Notes: generated from the letters alone by a model not told the origin. DNA of 64,000 bases from Paraspadella gotoi (GCA_051294375.1 CM119268.1:7088861-7152860), one strand, 5' to 3'; counted from the first letter of the stretch, positions 13,505 through 26,037 are shown. Numbers and translations are program-made.

Positions 13505-13845
13505 CCCTGCCCCTCTTCTGGCTCTCCCTTCTCCTCTCTCTCTCTCTTCTCTCTCCTCTCATCTCTCTCTCTCTCTCTCTCGTCCTCCTCTCTCTCTCGG
13601 TCTCTCTCTCTCTCTCATTCTTCACTTCCGCGTTTTCTTAAAAGCCTCGTCAGAACGAACGAGGCGTCGAACGCTGGAACCGCGAGAAGAAAGCGTAAAA
13701 AAAAAAAACATCATAAAACATTTTGAAAACGTTTTTAACAACACACACTCTCTCTCGTCTCTCTCTCTCGCCTCTCTCTTCGTCCTCTCTCTCTCTCTCT
13801 CTCTCTCTCTTCTTCTTCTCTCTCCTCTCTCTCTTTCTCATTTTC
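13505..13845. repeat. Interrupted (CT)n tracts
   Basis: CT-rich arrays at about 13535-13618 and 13748-13842, separated by about 130 bp. Confidence 0.9.
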
Positions 13846-13849
13846 TTTC

Positions 13850-14465
13850 AGTCTTAAATCACTCTGTCACTGAGTGATTAACGTAAACTGAAAAAACAGT
13901 TTAAAAACGATAGATATTGGGGGTCAAAAAACGTAATTCCATTCCGATTGAGTCCCCTTAAAACACATTTCTCATAAAATAAAACCTTTAAATTAAATAT
14001 GTTTAATTAAATATTATACACAAACTAAATATTATGCGGCTATTGAAGGGCTAACACTATTATAGCCAGAAAATGGCCCGTTTTTATTTTTTTATTCTAA
14101 ATGACAAACAAAGTTCAGTTCTTGGCATGTAAAGCGATACAATGTACAATTTTCGCCCCATCTATGTTAGATATATGTCCGGTCTAACCACACAATACGA
14201 GTCTACCAGAACATCAAGGGCCACACCTTGAACTGGTGAATGTTCCCGCATGCACGGATGTCCTCATACCGTCTCTCTGTAGTCTGTGCGCTTGAACCGG
14301 ATATATGTGAAGAAACTTTGGTATCCCGATGACGTCTTGGCCCGTGTGACCGGCGCCGAGTACGCAACACTTCGAATAAGCGCTGTCTCCTCATTCCGTC
14401 CGTACCGCATCGAAAGAAAAGGGGTTTAGAAGAGGGAGGTGGACTGGTTAGTAAGTTATTTCTTG
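13850..14465. other. Unassigned sequence with a moderate-GC block
   Basis: The block 14165-14400 has balanced composition. On the minus strand it has a 48-codon frame starting at an ATG near 14404 that overruns a GTATGAG donor-like site near 14262. There is no good acceptor and no homology, so I do not call an exon. Confidence 0.4.
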
Positions 14466-14469
14466 TTTT

Positions 14470-14545
14470 GGCGTGGCGCCGCGGAAAGTACTTCCGCAGA
14501 GCAACTCTATAAAGTCACTTTCGGTCAGGCAGTGTCTGTACGGTG
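14470..14545 (-). mobile_element. Dispersed element family H, partial minus-strand copy
   Basis: The reverse complement reads CCGAAAGTGACTTTATAGAG, then TTGCTCTGCGGAAGTACTTT and CCGCGGCGCC. This is the 3' end of the family, with the AGTACT-centred hairpin kept although the stem bases differ. Confidence 0.65.
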
Positions 14546-15090
14546 GCTTGTCGTATATCTGTCTGTCGCGTTGTCCCACTGACGTTACAAGATTCGTTGC
14601 TTGCTGTTGAATAAGCCAAGTTCAGTTTATGAGTAGAGCTTAGCTTGCTAACGAGTGACGTCGCGCGGAGCTCAGGAAATTTTAAATCTGTAAAGAATAA
14701 AATAGATGGAATTGCCGAATAGCGGTGCGGTGTTCTTAAATACAGAAAGTCACTGCGGCGCAAACACATTTGACGAACTTGTTATCTTAAGATAATAGGG
14801 ACGAAGGCATATTAGTCCTTCCAAAAGTCAAGGGGGGCAAGATAATTTATTTAGTATTGAATAAAAAATATTATTTTTTTTGCTCTCAAAATATCCAGTT
14901 TCAGGGTTGGAACGAATTGCTTCCAACTTTCCCCAATCAAATCCCATTGCAGATATCGAAGAAGGATTGCGAGGGTCGCCGGCCAACGGGGAGCCAATGG
15001 CGAAGACGCCAACCGGTCGTCGGGGGATAAATCCACCAAAGAATCTAGATCCACGATGCGTTTTTAATCCCTGATAAATCCCGCTTTGAC
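14546..15090. other. Unassigned sequence, possible decayed repeat
   Basis: Mixed composition with open frames on both strands at 14830-15090 but without recognisable domains or splice sites. Part of 14800-14850 resembles family F. Confidence 0.4.
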
Positions 15091-15092
15091 AT

Positions 15093-15160
15093 TCAACCCG
15101 CTTGCTTGATTTCCCGCTCGCTTGATTTCCCGCTCGCTTGATTTCCCGCTCGCTTCGCTT
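15093..15160. repeat. 16-bp tandem repeat, about four units
   Basis: CGCTTGATTTCCCGCT is repeated head to tail. Confidence 0.9.
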
Positions 15161-15297
15161 TGCTCTCTTGATGTCGAAGATGCAACGAAACATTCTGTTT
15201 TACTCCGTTTTTAGTCGCGTGTCTATATAAGACGCATTTCTGTCTGCCTGTCCGTCCGTCTGTTCGCCAAAACATAGATAATTACATTTTAAGAATA

Positions 15298-15385
15298 AGA
15301 GTGATGGAGGCCCTAATCATGTAATCATGTAACCAACTATATAGCCTGTCTAGTGTCCAATGTCAGTCCAATGTCAGTTAGTCGG
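15298..15385 (+). mobile_element. Dispersed repeat family F, fragment
   Basis: AAGAGTGATGGAGGCCCTAA and a CTGTCTAGTGTCCAATGTCA stretch resemble the copies at 9.4-9.9 kb. Confidence 0.5.
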
Positions 15386-15743
15386 AGATTAACATTTTTT
15401 TTTACGATTTTTTTTTTTAGATTTTCTTCTTACTATAACAGAACTCGACTATGCGAACAGGTTTGTCAATATAAATCGAACTAGTTGTAGTATGAAATAT
15501 ATGTAAAGGTTTTTATACATACCTGAACGATTGGGAGAAATCTTTTTTTTTTTTTCCGTTTATTTCTTTTGTCGTTTTTATCTATTGTTTGTTGTTTATT
15601 GTTTACTGTTTAATGTTTATTACTTTGTTTTTGTTGTTGAACGCTTTTCTTCTGCCATCGAGGTTAAGATAAAACGATAGACAATTGAGTCTGCGAGCGT
15701 GCTTTGGAAAAGGAAGCGAAAACGATTGAGGATGAGACGAGAC

Positions 15744-15817
<74 letters not shown>

Positions 15818-15822
15818 AGGGA
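15744..15822. repeat. (GA)n microsatellite
   Basis: GA array of about 75 bp with AAGAG interruptions. Confidence 0.95.
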
Positions 15823-15829
15823 GAATCTC

Positions 15830-16985
15830 AGCTGCGTTTTTATCGCTTTTTAGGTAGAGTGAAGAGGATAAAAAAAAAATCAAATGATTGTCGAAAGGAT
15901 CCTTTTTAGAAAATCCCTGGGAAACCCTTAAGAAGGAATTCCCTTTTATGCCGCGGTGGAATTAAACGCGGTCGTTCACATGACATGACATGGCAACCTA
16001 TAATATTTCTTCCGGTTAGTTCTTGCAACGGTATTACTGTTTCGGTTCCGTACTTATTAATGAGATTTTAATGAAAAAAAATTTAAATGGGTTTGTCATT
16101 CATTTCGCTTTGATGATTCGAAACTTTAATTGAAAACAAAAACATCGGTCTGTCCTTGGAGTCTCTCTGCAAGAAGGAGCCACTGATGCCAGAATGGCGT
16201 TGATTATCGAGCGAATACGTTGGCCGGGAAATTTTCAAAGGCTGACTAACAGACTTGAATTATCTTTGTTGGAAACTTTTTGTTTATTGTTTATTTCATA
16301 CTATTTCATACTATCATAGGTATTTAATCAAATATTCAATTGTCAAAATAAGACTTAAATTATTCGTAACGAATTTAAATTAGCTTCCACAGCGGCGGTG
16401 TGCGGCGGTGAGAGGCGGTCAGCTGCGGTCAGCGGCGTTCAGTGGTGGTCATCGGCGCAAAAGTGACGCTAACGAAATTTTGACGCCGCTTTGAAGAATT
16501 AGGAGGGCGTCTCGTTGAAAATGACGCCAACTAAATGGCAACTCTTTGACGACAACAATTGCGATGCCAGCGCGAACAAACTTAGGCGCTGCGGAGTAAC
16601 TTTTTTTTTTGGGTAGTATTTACTGTCGTCAATAACCTTCATCAATAATTAGCCTAGTGTTCGTTTTTATGGAGATGCGCTTTAAAAGATGGATTGGGTT
16701 TCATTTCTTTAGCCATAATACTTTAAAATATATTTAAAGAAAAATCCGGGTTTTTTTTTGCAGCTTTTTTTTTTTTTATCAATTTTGACACAGTTGGCCG
16801 CATTTACTATATAATTTTTTTGACAAAAAAAGTTATTAAAAAAATTAAATTAATTTAAATTAAATTAAATTAAAAAAGAAATCTTTTTTAAAATAAAATT
16901 CAATTTAATATTAAAGGCAAAAACCAAAAGGGTGAAAACGATTTTTCAAGTGACGAAAGTTGACCGAATCCAACGATATTAAAAA
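15830..16985. other. Unassigned sequence
   Basis: No supported gene. The plus strand at 16155-16310 has an open frame containing ARMALIIERIRWPGNFQRL, reported below as a lead. The GC-rich part 16385-16500 has short GCGGTCAGC-like repeats. The sequence at 16740-16920 is A/T-rich. Confidence 0.45.
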
Positions 16986-16989
16986 AAAT

Positions 16990-17054
<65 letters not shown>

Positions 17055-17172
17055 TCGTTCGTCTTTCTCGCGCGCGCGCCGGTGAGAGGAAAGAAGGGAA
17101 TGATTGCGAGAGAGAGCGAGAGAGAGAGCGAGAGAGCGAGGATGAGGAAGAAAAAAGCGAGAGCGAGAGAGT
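16990..17172. repeat. (GA)n tract and degenerate GA-rich continuation
   Basis: GA array at about 16990-17050, then CGCGCGCGCC, then an interrupted GAGAGCGAGA tract to about 17170. Confidence 0.93.
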
Positions 17173-17174
17173 AA

Positions 17175-17700
17175 TAGTAGCAAGGAAGGACAAGTCCCTT
17201 CGCCGGCATTTTGCGACAAAAAGAAAGTCGAATCCGGAATTTGCCAAACACGTAAAAACGAATGGATGTTAACCGGAGTTTGTTTGCTTAGTTCGTAAAT
17301 TCTTATCGGAAAAAACATTTCAAATTAGAAAACTTTAAATGCAAAAAATTTAAATCGTCTTGAAAATGTTTATTACTTATGTTTAAATTCATCGGCTGAT
17401 AAAAAAATTGTTTACATTTGGTTGGGAAAGTGGATAGAAAAGTTCAGATGAAAATGTGTTAACAACAACGAGTTTTTAATTTTAAATGGAAATGGATAAA
17501 ACAAGGAAATAATTTAACTAGTCCACGAAATTATTTCCTTCTTGCATATGGATCCACTAATGAGCTTTTTCTAATCTTACAATGTAAGTTTCATTAAGAG
17601 TTTTCCAAAGGTGGACGAAAAAATGGAATGAGACAATGCATCGTATTTGCAAAAGACTGAGCTCTGTCATTGAAAGAAAAATGAGATGTCACAAAGTTAC
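17175..17700. other. Unassigned AT-rich sequence
   Basis: I see no gene, repeat family or splice-supported frame. Confidence 0.5.
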
Positions 17701-17717
17701 TAAAAATGATTAAAACA

Positions 17718-18104
17718 GGGCACTATTTTCCAAAAGCCCCCATTTCTTTTCATTAATCCCCGAAATTAATTTTAATTTTAATTTTTAGCCTTAATCTTTT
17801 TCCAAATACATAACCTAAATCTCTAAACCTTGATTTTTAATCTTGAACCCTAACTAATCCAATTCCTTAAATCTCTAAACTTTAATTTTTAATCTTGAAC
17901 CCTAACTAATCCAATTCCTTAATCTCTAAACTAATCCTTAACCAAATCCTTAACCAAATTTTTAACCAAATCCTTAACCAAATCCTTAACCAAATCCTTA
18001 ACCAAATCCTTAACCAAATCCTTAACCTTTACCATAATATTTTAAAAAAAATTAAATTAATTTTGAATTTAAGATGAAATGGAGCGCTTTAGAAAAATGA
18101 GGCC
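17718..18104. mobile_element. Element T copy B: inverted ends around TTAACC arrays
   Basis: The left end (17718-17748) reads GGGCACTATTTTCCAAAAGC then CCCCATTTC. The right end (18073-18104) is its approximate reverse complement (GAAATGGAGCGCTTTAGAAA then AATGAGGCC). The core holds a 12-bp array AACCAAATCCTT at about 17940-18025 plus AACCCTAACT words, the complement of the TTAGG-type words in copy A. Confidence 0.62.
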
Positions 18105-18109
18105 GAAAA

Positions 18110-19190
18110 GGGATCGTCGTTGTCATCGTCTTCTCCTTCGTCATTTTTCTATTCGTCGTCCTTCGTCGAGTCATGAAAAGTTTTAAAATTTAAATTGAAA
18201 TTAAAATTTAAAAAACCTACTGTAAAGTTTACGTTCTTTATTCTTTCTTTTCTTATTTTTAAAGTATAAATTATTTTTTTGTAAATTCTTATCCTTGTGT
18301 CACAAGTTGGGATTCTATTTTGAATATTGAGGGCTCACCCACAATAAAAGAGGTGAAATATACAAAGAATAAGTTAGAAATCTAAAAATCTGCGCCTTTG
18401 TCCTTTTGGAAAGTTCGATCTTCAAAAATAAAGTCACAAAATTTTTTTTCTCTCTTGTATTTGGATTTGTTATATTTGTAATTGTAATAATTGTATTCTT
18501 ATCTTTATTAAAAGCTATGGCCTTTTGTCTCAGCCCGACATTACAACCGACTTAGAGCGCCCCAAAGTAGCGAAAGAGAAAACGAGGAACGAATAATGAA
18601 CAAAAGACATATTTAAGCCGAATTGGGAAGAAAAGGAACTAACTATACTTCAACTCGGATGAAATTCTGTACCAATAAAAAACAGAATATTTTTTTTTCC
18701 TATATAAGTTTCAACATGTAAAATTTGCCTGTACAACTATCAATAAGATTCAATATTTCTTCATTCGTTACTAATTCCGTTACCGACATCGTTACTGATT
18801 CTCCAATCTTTCGTTAGGTATTGAACGAGATGGCTTATAATCCAGGGGCCGATTGGAAGCTAGTTAGCTTGGCCGTAGCAATGGTGCTTCTACCTCTTCC
18901 GAGGCTCAAAGATTTTTAATTAAATAAACAATATAATCTTAACCAACTTACAATTATATTCAATTTTTCAAGAATAAAAAATCTGTTACATATTAAAAAG
19001 TTAAGGAATTAAAAGAATGTTTTATATCTTACGTTAAATGCCTAAGATCCTTCTTTTAAAATGAGCTATGAAACATTCACTATTTTATTCAGTATTTTTC
19101 TAATTTAATTATCGATAAAGAGTTACGAATATTGAATATCTTGAATAAATTCTCAAATCATTTTTTAATGATTTTTAAATTCTTTTAATG
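18110..19190. other. Unassigned AT-rich sequence
   Basis: Includes TCGTCGTC-like text near 18120-18165. No supported gene. Confidence 0.5.
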
Positions 19191-19366
19191 ATTTGTGGAC
19201 TCGATTAATATTGCTGACCGAAAGATTCCCCGGGGACAATCTTTGCGTAGCAACGAATAAAAGTAAGATTGCTTTCGATGTGCAATGTACACGCGACTTC
19301 ATACACCTCATACTTAATTCTTCTTCTCCTCTTTTCTCTTCCTCTTTTTTTTTATTCCACTGTCAG

Positions 19367-19500
19367 TCCTCTCGACGCGTATTTGAGAGTCGCGTTATCA
19401 CGTCACAAATTCTCTGACATCGACGTCATTGGTCGCTTGTCTCGCGCACGAATCTCGGCCATTGGAAGAATCCGCCGTGGCGCGAGTTGCGTTCTCGTTC
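19367..19500. promoter_or_regulatory. Possible promoter: CRE-like site and two inverted CCAAT boxes
   Basis: This CpG-containing block has CGACGTCATTGG (a CRE-like half site joined to an inverted CCAAT box) near 19421 and a second CCATTGG near 19459, plus ACGTCAC at about 19399. It follows a polypyrimidine stretch ending in ACTGTCAG that could be an acceptor. Motif matches alone cannot settle strand or function. Confidence 0.25.
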
Positions 19501-19539
19501 TAGTGTCATACTCTTTTTTTTTTATCTGTTCTTCTCTCT

Positions 19540-19771
19540 CTTCTTCCTCTCTCTTCTCTACCTCTCATCTTCTCTCCTCTGTCTCTCTCTCTCTCTCTTC
19601 TCTCTCTCTTCTTCTCTCTCTCCTCTTTCCTGGACGTTTTTCGTTTTCCTTTCTCAGTTTATTTTCTCTCTAGGATTTTCTTTTTCCTTTCAGGGCGCCA
19701 CTGCTGCATTCGCCTTGCTTTTTGCCTTTCCACCAAAAAGGGAGGAAACAAAAAAAATTTACCGCAATATT

Positions 19772-19819
<48 letters not shown>

Positions 19820-19860
19820 GAGAGAGAGAGGAGAGACGAAGAGAGAGAAAGAATTGACAC
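19540..19860. repeat. CT-rich tract (19535-19630) and GA tract (19772-19855)
   Basis: Two opposite-sense dinucleotide arrays about 150 bp apart. A single-strand copy could fold as a long imperfect hairpin. Confidence 0.9.
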
Positions 19861-19959
19861 AGAGAGCTAACAACCACTACACGGCCACATATTTTGGATA
19901 ATAACTGCAATGTATTTCTTCCTTGACGCGCGACCCTTCACATTGTGTTTAAACATGCT

Positions 19960-20075
19960 CTGCTCTGTCTCTCTCTCTTCTGACCTGAGCTTCGCATCGG
20001 TCTCATCTCTCGTCTCTCTTCGTCTCTCATCTCGCTCTCTCTCTCTCGTCTCCTCTCCTCTCTTCTCAATCATTA
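19960..20075. repeat. Interrupted CT-rich tract
   Basis: TCTCTCTTC-type low-complexity sequence. The following 20100-20800 is AT-rich, with AATAATAAATAA repeats at 20595-20650, and holds no supported gene. Confidence 0.8.
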
Positions 20076-20853
20076 TTACTCTCATCACATCGTTCTAAAA
20101 GAATTAATCTCTTTGGTCTTTACATTGCATTGTAATCATCTTCTCACGCAAGATGCGACGTAAAAGACGATCAGAAAAAAAGAAAAAAAAAAGTCTAACG
20201 CAGCATTGCGAAGAATTAAAAAAAAATGAAAGAAAAAAAGTGGAATGGTTATGACTTTATCATTGATTAAAGTCTTCAAATACCAAATATTTTATTTCAT
20301 TTCGTCAAGCTCACCTTCGTTAAAAAAAACAAAAAACGACATGTATCATGTTTTTGCCAAACTGGATTAAAAATCGATTGGCATAAAACCTAAACGGTTG
20401 AAAAAATAAAAATCAAGTATTTCAGTTAAAGTCATTGTACTAACTAAACTAAAGCCATTAGATTTAGATTTTGGTAGATTTTGCTATTAATTACAATTGC
20501 TAAGCCGATTGGGCTCGGCTCACGTGAATGTTTTTTGAACGTCCGCTTCTAAATCTCGCCTTCCGTGACGGGTAACAAACAACTGTTGATAACGAATAAT
20601 AAATAATAATAATAAAATAATAATAAATAATAAATAATAATAACAAATAACAAACAACCGTTGATAACAAACAACCGTCCCCGTGGTTTCTATTCTTCAC
20701 TAATTTTTGGATTTCGGTTTTTTTGTTGTCAAGTTTGTAATGGATTATTATTAAATGTCAAATATTAGTTCATTTAAAAATTCTCGTTTCATGCTCCGTA
20801 GTTAATTTCTTTTCTTTGTCTGCCTCTGTCTTCTGTCTTCTGTCTCTCTCTCT

Positions 20854-21532
20854 NNNNNNNNNNNNNNNNNNNNNNNNNNNNNNNNNNNNNNNNNNNNNNN
20901 NNNNNNNNNNNNNNNNNNNNNNNNNNNNNNNNNNNNNNNNNNNNNNNNNNNNNNNNNNNNNNNNNNNNNNNNNNNNNNNNNNNNNNNNNNNNNNNNNNNN
21001 NNNNNNNNNNNNNNNNNNNNNNNNNNNNNNNNNNNNNNNNNNNNNNNNNNNNNNNNNNNNNNNNNNNNNNNNNNNNNNNNNNNNNNNNNNNNNNNNNNNN
21101 NNNNNNNNNNNNNNNNNNNNNNNNNNNNNNNNNNNNNNNNNNNNNNNNNNNNNNNNNNNNNNNNNNNNNNNNNNNNNNNNNNNNNNNNNNNNNNNNNNNN
21201 NNNNNNNNNNNNNNNNNNNNNNNNNNNNNNNNNNNNNNNNNNNNNNNNNNNNNNNNNNNNNNNNNNNNNNNNNNNNNNNNNNNNNNNNNNNNNNNNNNNN
21301 NNNNNNNNNNNNNNNNNNNNNNNNNNNNNNNNNNNNNNNNNNNNNNNNNNNNNNNNNNNNNNNNNNNNNNNNNNNNNNNNNNNNNNNNNNNNNNNNNNNN
21401 NNNNNNNNNNNNNNNNNNNNNNNNNNNNNNNNNNNNNNNNNNNNNNNNNNNNNNNNNNNNNNNNNNNNNNNNNNNNNNNNNNNNNNNNNNNNNNNNNNNN
21501 NNNNNNNNNNNNNNNNNNNNNNNNNNNNNNNN
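20854..21532. other. Assembly gap (679 N) inside a microsatellite
   Basis: The left flank ends in TCTCTCTCT and the right flank begins AGAGAGAGAG. The following 21533-21720 is purine-rich. Confidence 0.97.
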
Positions 21533-21729
21533 AGAGAGAGATGAAGTGAAAGAGGGGGTAAGTTAAGGGGAAGGAGAAATCGGAAAGTAACAAATTAAGG
21601 GAGAAGAAAGAGATGAAAAGGAGGAAAATAAAAGAAAAAAGAAAAAGAGGAAATTAAGAGAAGTTCGAACTGGAAGGTGCAAAAACGAGGGAGAGAGGCC
21701 GGGAGAGAGAGACGAAGAAAAAAAAAGGT

Positions 21730-22600
21730 GGGTATTTTACTGAAAATGATCATTACTTAAATTTGGCCGCATGGAATTTCTGATCATTTTGTTTTCAGTT
21801 TTGCAGTTATGTACATAAAGTTTCTCATAGTGCATAACCTTTCTAAAGAGATAGAGAGAGAGAGAGAGAAAGGGTAACAATTTTGGGGGCAACGTAATTC
21901 CTTCGGCGCCATTGTACCCTAGAAATTAACGGTATGAGCTCCCAGGCGTAATATTTCAAAAAGTCGAGTTTCCTATTCGTATATATGGCGTTCGGGTCTC
22001 CAGACTTCAGAGTATAATTCCGCGGAAAAGTCTGACGTCAATTCCCTTTCGCAAATAGTAAGACGGAGGTGGATTAAATTCTTTTCTTTCTCTTAACATA
22101 GCAAGACTTCTGTCAAGACTCTCTCACAGTCCTCGTTCATTCACTTCCCAGAGTATGGATACAGGAGCATCCGTCAAGAATTTCTGAAAGTTGAGAGTTC
22201 AAATCCCAGAGCTTTCCTTTTTATTTAACCATCACAATGTCCCAGAATTGAGCAGAGAGCGTCCGCTTACGTTGCCATAGTTTTCGATAAAAATTATTTC
22301 TGATAATCATAAATGTATTCTAGTTATATTTCTTGCCGTCTCAGAAATTCTTCCGAATCCGGTTCCACTTTTGGTGAGGCTGATACTCCTGCGAATGATA
22401 CTGTGTGCTACTGTATGAAATTGGTACATATGTCATATTTCAATATATTATTTAGGATAAAAATCAAACATAATCTGAAAGTGTTTTCGTCCATGTCTCG
22501 AGCCTCTTTCGTTAAACGAGAAGGCATTGAAGAAAATACAACAAACTAATGCTCAATGAAAACAAGGTGTTGCGCCGCATTACTTTTCTTTCTGCTTATC
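21730..22600. other. Unassigned sequence with a reverse copy of family F
   Basis: At about 22105-22160 the text GACTCTCTCACAGTCCTCGT and CACTTCCCAGAG is the reverse complement of family F at 9.68-9.73 kb. The open frame at 22313-22549 has no splice or homology support. Confidence 0.5.
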
Positions 22601-22607
22601 ATGTCAT

Positions 22608-22803
22608 TTATTCTTTATAGTTTATAATATTTCTTTAAAAACAAAAGGCGGCGCCAGTAATCGCTTAGATTTGATTTTTAACAAATGAGCAACAAACTAT
22701 AGGATGTTTTTAACATAAGTGGGACAGACCAACGGACTGACATACCGACGGACCGACGGACCGAAAAGTGACTTATAGAGTTGCTCCGCGGCGCAACTAA
22801 AAA
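22608..22803 (+). mobile_element. Dispersed element family H, copy 2
   Basis: Contains TATTCTTTATAGTTTATAAT, GGCGGCGCCAGTAATCGCTT, ACAAATGAGCAACAAACTAT, a run of GACGGACC repeats, CCGAAAAGTGACTTATAGAG and TTGCTCCGCGGCGCAACT. The terminal palindrome is shortened in this copy. Confidence 0.78.
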
Positions 22804-22936
22804 GATGGTATATACTTAAAAATAAAAATAGCTTAAAAAAAAAACAAAAGAAAACGCGAGCAATGAATGCCCTTTGGAAATCCTGAAAGGAAGAAGAGTA
22901 TGAGAATATATCTTTTCTCTGGGGTTCACGAAATAA

Positions 22937-22939
22937 GGC

Positions 22940-22998
<59 letters not shown>

Positions 22999-23106
22999 TA
23001 ACTAAAAAAGATGGAAATAATGTTTATGTTGTGCCAGCGCAGAGGTCTTGGAAGAAACATAAATATCGAGGACCGGGACAAGAAAATATGGTCAAAAGAA
23101 GAAAAG

Positions 23107-23152
<46 letters not shown>
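22937..23152. repeat. Two (GA)n tracts
   Basis: GA arrays at 22940-22999 and 23112-23152, with about 110 bp of unassigned sequence between. Confidence 0.93.
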
Positions 23153-23157
<5 letters not shown>

Positions 23158-23159
23158 GC

Positions 23160-24560
23160 CAGAGGAACGGCCTGCAAGGTCTTTTTTCCTGGTTTAAATG
23201 GAATTCTCGAGAGGGAATGGTTGGGAATGAAAGCAGAAACTTGAGAGCTTTGCTTTTAAGAAAAAGAGATAAAGCGTCATGAGCAGAAATCGTCTTATTT
23301 AAAACGGATCAATACATCCTATTTTTATGTACCAATTTTATACGAATTGCCTTCTTTTCGGTTTCATTTTAAAATCCCCTGGTCGTTTTTTTTGGGTCCC
23401 GTTTTCTTGAACTTATTGCATAAACCATGATAGGTATAAGTTTTATACATATTAAATAATTTTGGACTGTCACGCGTCTAGAAATTTAATGCGGCATAAT
23501 TTATGTAATACGGCTAATATATAAGCAAATGTAGGACTAAGCTCTGACGAACAAAGCCAGAGGTTTTTTTAATATATTCTTATACCGGCCAGGGTAGAAT
23601 GATGGCAATATTGTTAATATTAAGTTTCAAAAAAATCCTATCATAAATATATAAAATATTAACCAAAATCTTTGAAAAATCGACCCTTTCTTTGGAAGAT
23701 TTTTGCCATAGAAGATTTTTCCTGAATCTGACTCCCGGTTGAAAACTCTTAGAATTCCGATCGTTAGCTCCTCTTTTACTTTTACTTTAAATTAAAATTT
23801 CACCAAAATGGACTAATTCACTTTCCCATGATCGTATCATATCAAAATAACCAAATAAAATATAAAGAAAAATTTTGAGAGCCCTTGAGACATATGGCTA
23901 TCGGATTCCTGAATTCGAAGTTTATCGTAAAATCACAACATATGTTAAATGCGTTGACATTGTATTGAAGTTGAGAAATCCCTTTATATATAAAAATTGC
24001 GTCAAAAATATTTTCCCGAGCAGACCAGTCCATTTGAATCTGATGGTTTGATGTCAAAATGATGGTTATTTGTCAAGAGAAAAAAAATGCGAGCCCTTCA
24101 GATGCAACAGGATCGGAATCGAGTGTTTTTACATCTATTTTTTACCTGAATTTTTCCCAGGGGCGTTGACATTATTTGGTAGTCAGATTTTAACGAAAAT
24201 CTCCATTGAAAAAGTCTTCCTCGATTTCTAAGAACGACGTTGACTCCTAGCAAATGCTTGTTTGACCACAGAGAAATACGGTCACGAGATCAAAAAGAAA
24301 ATGCGGTTTATTTCACGTTATTTCTTACATGAGATGCTAAGGTTCCAGGTCTCTGCGGCCCAACAACTTTTTTTTACAATATATAATAATATACAATATA
24401 AAACATCTTTAAACATCCTTTGTTTTTTCATACATCCCCTTTTCTTTCTCACACGTCAAACTCTTTAAACTTTCTCCTTTCGTCTCTTTGTTTATTCCCT
24501 CCCATATTTTTTCAAGTCGTCGCCTTGAACCTGTCCTTCTTCGAAATGAGACTTTTTCCT
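23160..24560. other. Unassigned AT-rich sequence
   Basis: No supported gene on either strand; open frames are short and unspliced. Confidence 0.5.
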
Positions 24561-24569
24561 TTTCTGGAG

Positions 24570-25275
24570 CGTCGTCGTCGTCGTCGTCGTTGTCGTCGTC
24601 TTCGGCGTCGTCGTCGTTTTCGTCGTCGTTTTCGTCGTCGTCATCGTAGTCGTCAGTGTCAGCGTCGTTGTCTTCGTCGTCGTCGTCTTCATCGTTTTCG
24701 TCGTCGTTGTCGTCTTTGTCATTTTCATCGTNNNNNNNNNNNNNNNNNNNNNNNNNNNNNNNNNNNNNNNNNNNNNNNNNNNNNNNNNNNNNNNNNNNNN
24801 NNNNNNNNNNNNNNNNNNNNNNNNNNNNNNNNNNNNNNNNNNNNNNNNNNNNNNNNNNNNNNNNNNNNNNNNNNNNNNNNNNNNNNNNNNNNNNNNNNNN
24901 NNNNNNNNNNNNNNNNNNNNNNNNNNNNNNNNNNNNNNNNNNNNNNNNNNNNNNNNNNNNNNNNNNNNNNNNNNNNNNNNNNNNNNNNNNNNNNNNNNNN
25001 NNNNNNNNNNNNNNNNNNNNNNNNNNNNNNNNNNNNNNNNNNNNNNNNNNNNNNNNNNNNNNNNNNNNNNNNNNNNNTCGTCGTCGTCGTCGTCTTCGTC
25101 GTCGTCGTCATTGTCGTCTTCGAGTTCGTCGTCGACGCCATCAGCGTCGTCGTCATGCTGTTAAACTAACTGAGAGGAACATTATCACGTCATCACCATC
25201 ATCATCATCATAATCATCATCATCATCATCATCATCATCATTATCATCATCATCATCATCATCATCATTGTCGTC
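24570..25275. repeat. Imperfect trinucleotide tract (TCG)n then (ATC)n, with a gap
   Basis: TCGTCGTCG with TTC and TTG variants at 24570-24731, 346 Ns (24732-25077), TCG again to 25160, then CATCATCAT at 25190-25268. All six-frame products are homopolymer-like. Confidence 0.93.
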
Positions 25276-25558
25276 GTCGTTTTTTAATTTTTTTAATTTT
25301 ACAATAAAAAATGAAAGGAAAAAAAAAATTCAATTCAAATTAAAGTGAAAATTCTTCGACTGAAGAGAAAAAAAATCAGTGAAGCGTGAGCTTTCACCGA
25401 AGAAGCTCCCTTCCTTCACAGCTTCACAGGGTTTTTGTGAGAGGGTGACATGACCCGCACGGTCGTGTCAGATGAGCGACCGAGGGACACACCCACTTCT
25501 CGCTTTTGCAGGAGATAATTTAGAATTCAGGTTTTATTTCTGGTTTTTTTTTGCTCTC

Positions 25559-25559
<1 letters not shown>

Positions 25560-25593
<34 letters not shown>

Positions 25594-25855
25594 NNNNNNN
25601 NNNNNNNNNNNNNNNNNNNNNNNNNNNNNNNNNNNNNNNNNNNNNNNNNNNNNNNNNNNNNNNNNNNNNNNNNNNNNNNNNNNNNNNNNNNNNNNNNNNN
25701 NNNNNNNNNNNNNNNNNNNNNNNNNNNNNNNNNNNNNNNNNNNNNNNNNNNNNNNNNNNNNNNNNNNNNNNNNNNNNNNNNNNNNNNNNNNNNNNNNNNN
25801 NNNNNNNNNNNNNNNNNNNNNNNNNNNNNNNNNNNNNNNNNNNNNNNNNNNNNNN
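25560..25855. repeat. (CT)n tract running into a gap (25594-25855)
   Basis: CT array for about 33 bp, then N. Confidence 0.95.
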
Positions 25856-25965
25856 CCTTTCCTCCTTTCCTCCTTTCGCCGTCGACAGCGTCTGACCTTA
25901 ATCTGCTTCCTAACTTACCAGGTGCAGCCTCTCTATTCTATTATTAAATTTCTTCGTCACTTTTT

Positions 25966-26005
25966 TAAATATTTATTTATTTATTTATTTATTTAATATT
26001 TATTT

Positions 26006-26037
<32 letters not shown>

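Noticed and set aside
14203-14410. Minus-strand frames in a balanced block, one near a GTATGAG donor
   Set aside because: No acceptor, no homology, and two frames are equally plausible.
22180-22215. B-box-like GTTCAAATCCC suggesting a tRNA or SINE
   Set aside because: The flanking T-stem does not pair, and no A box or acceptor stem is present.
24420-25169. Arg-rich plus-strand frame of 249 codons
   Set aside because: It is a (CGT)n frame that spans 346 Ns.
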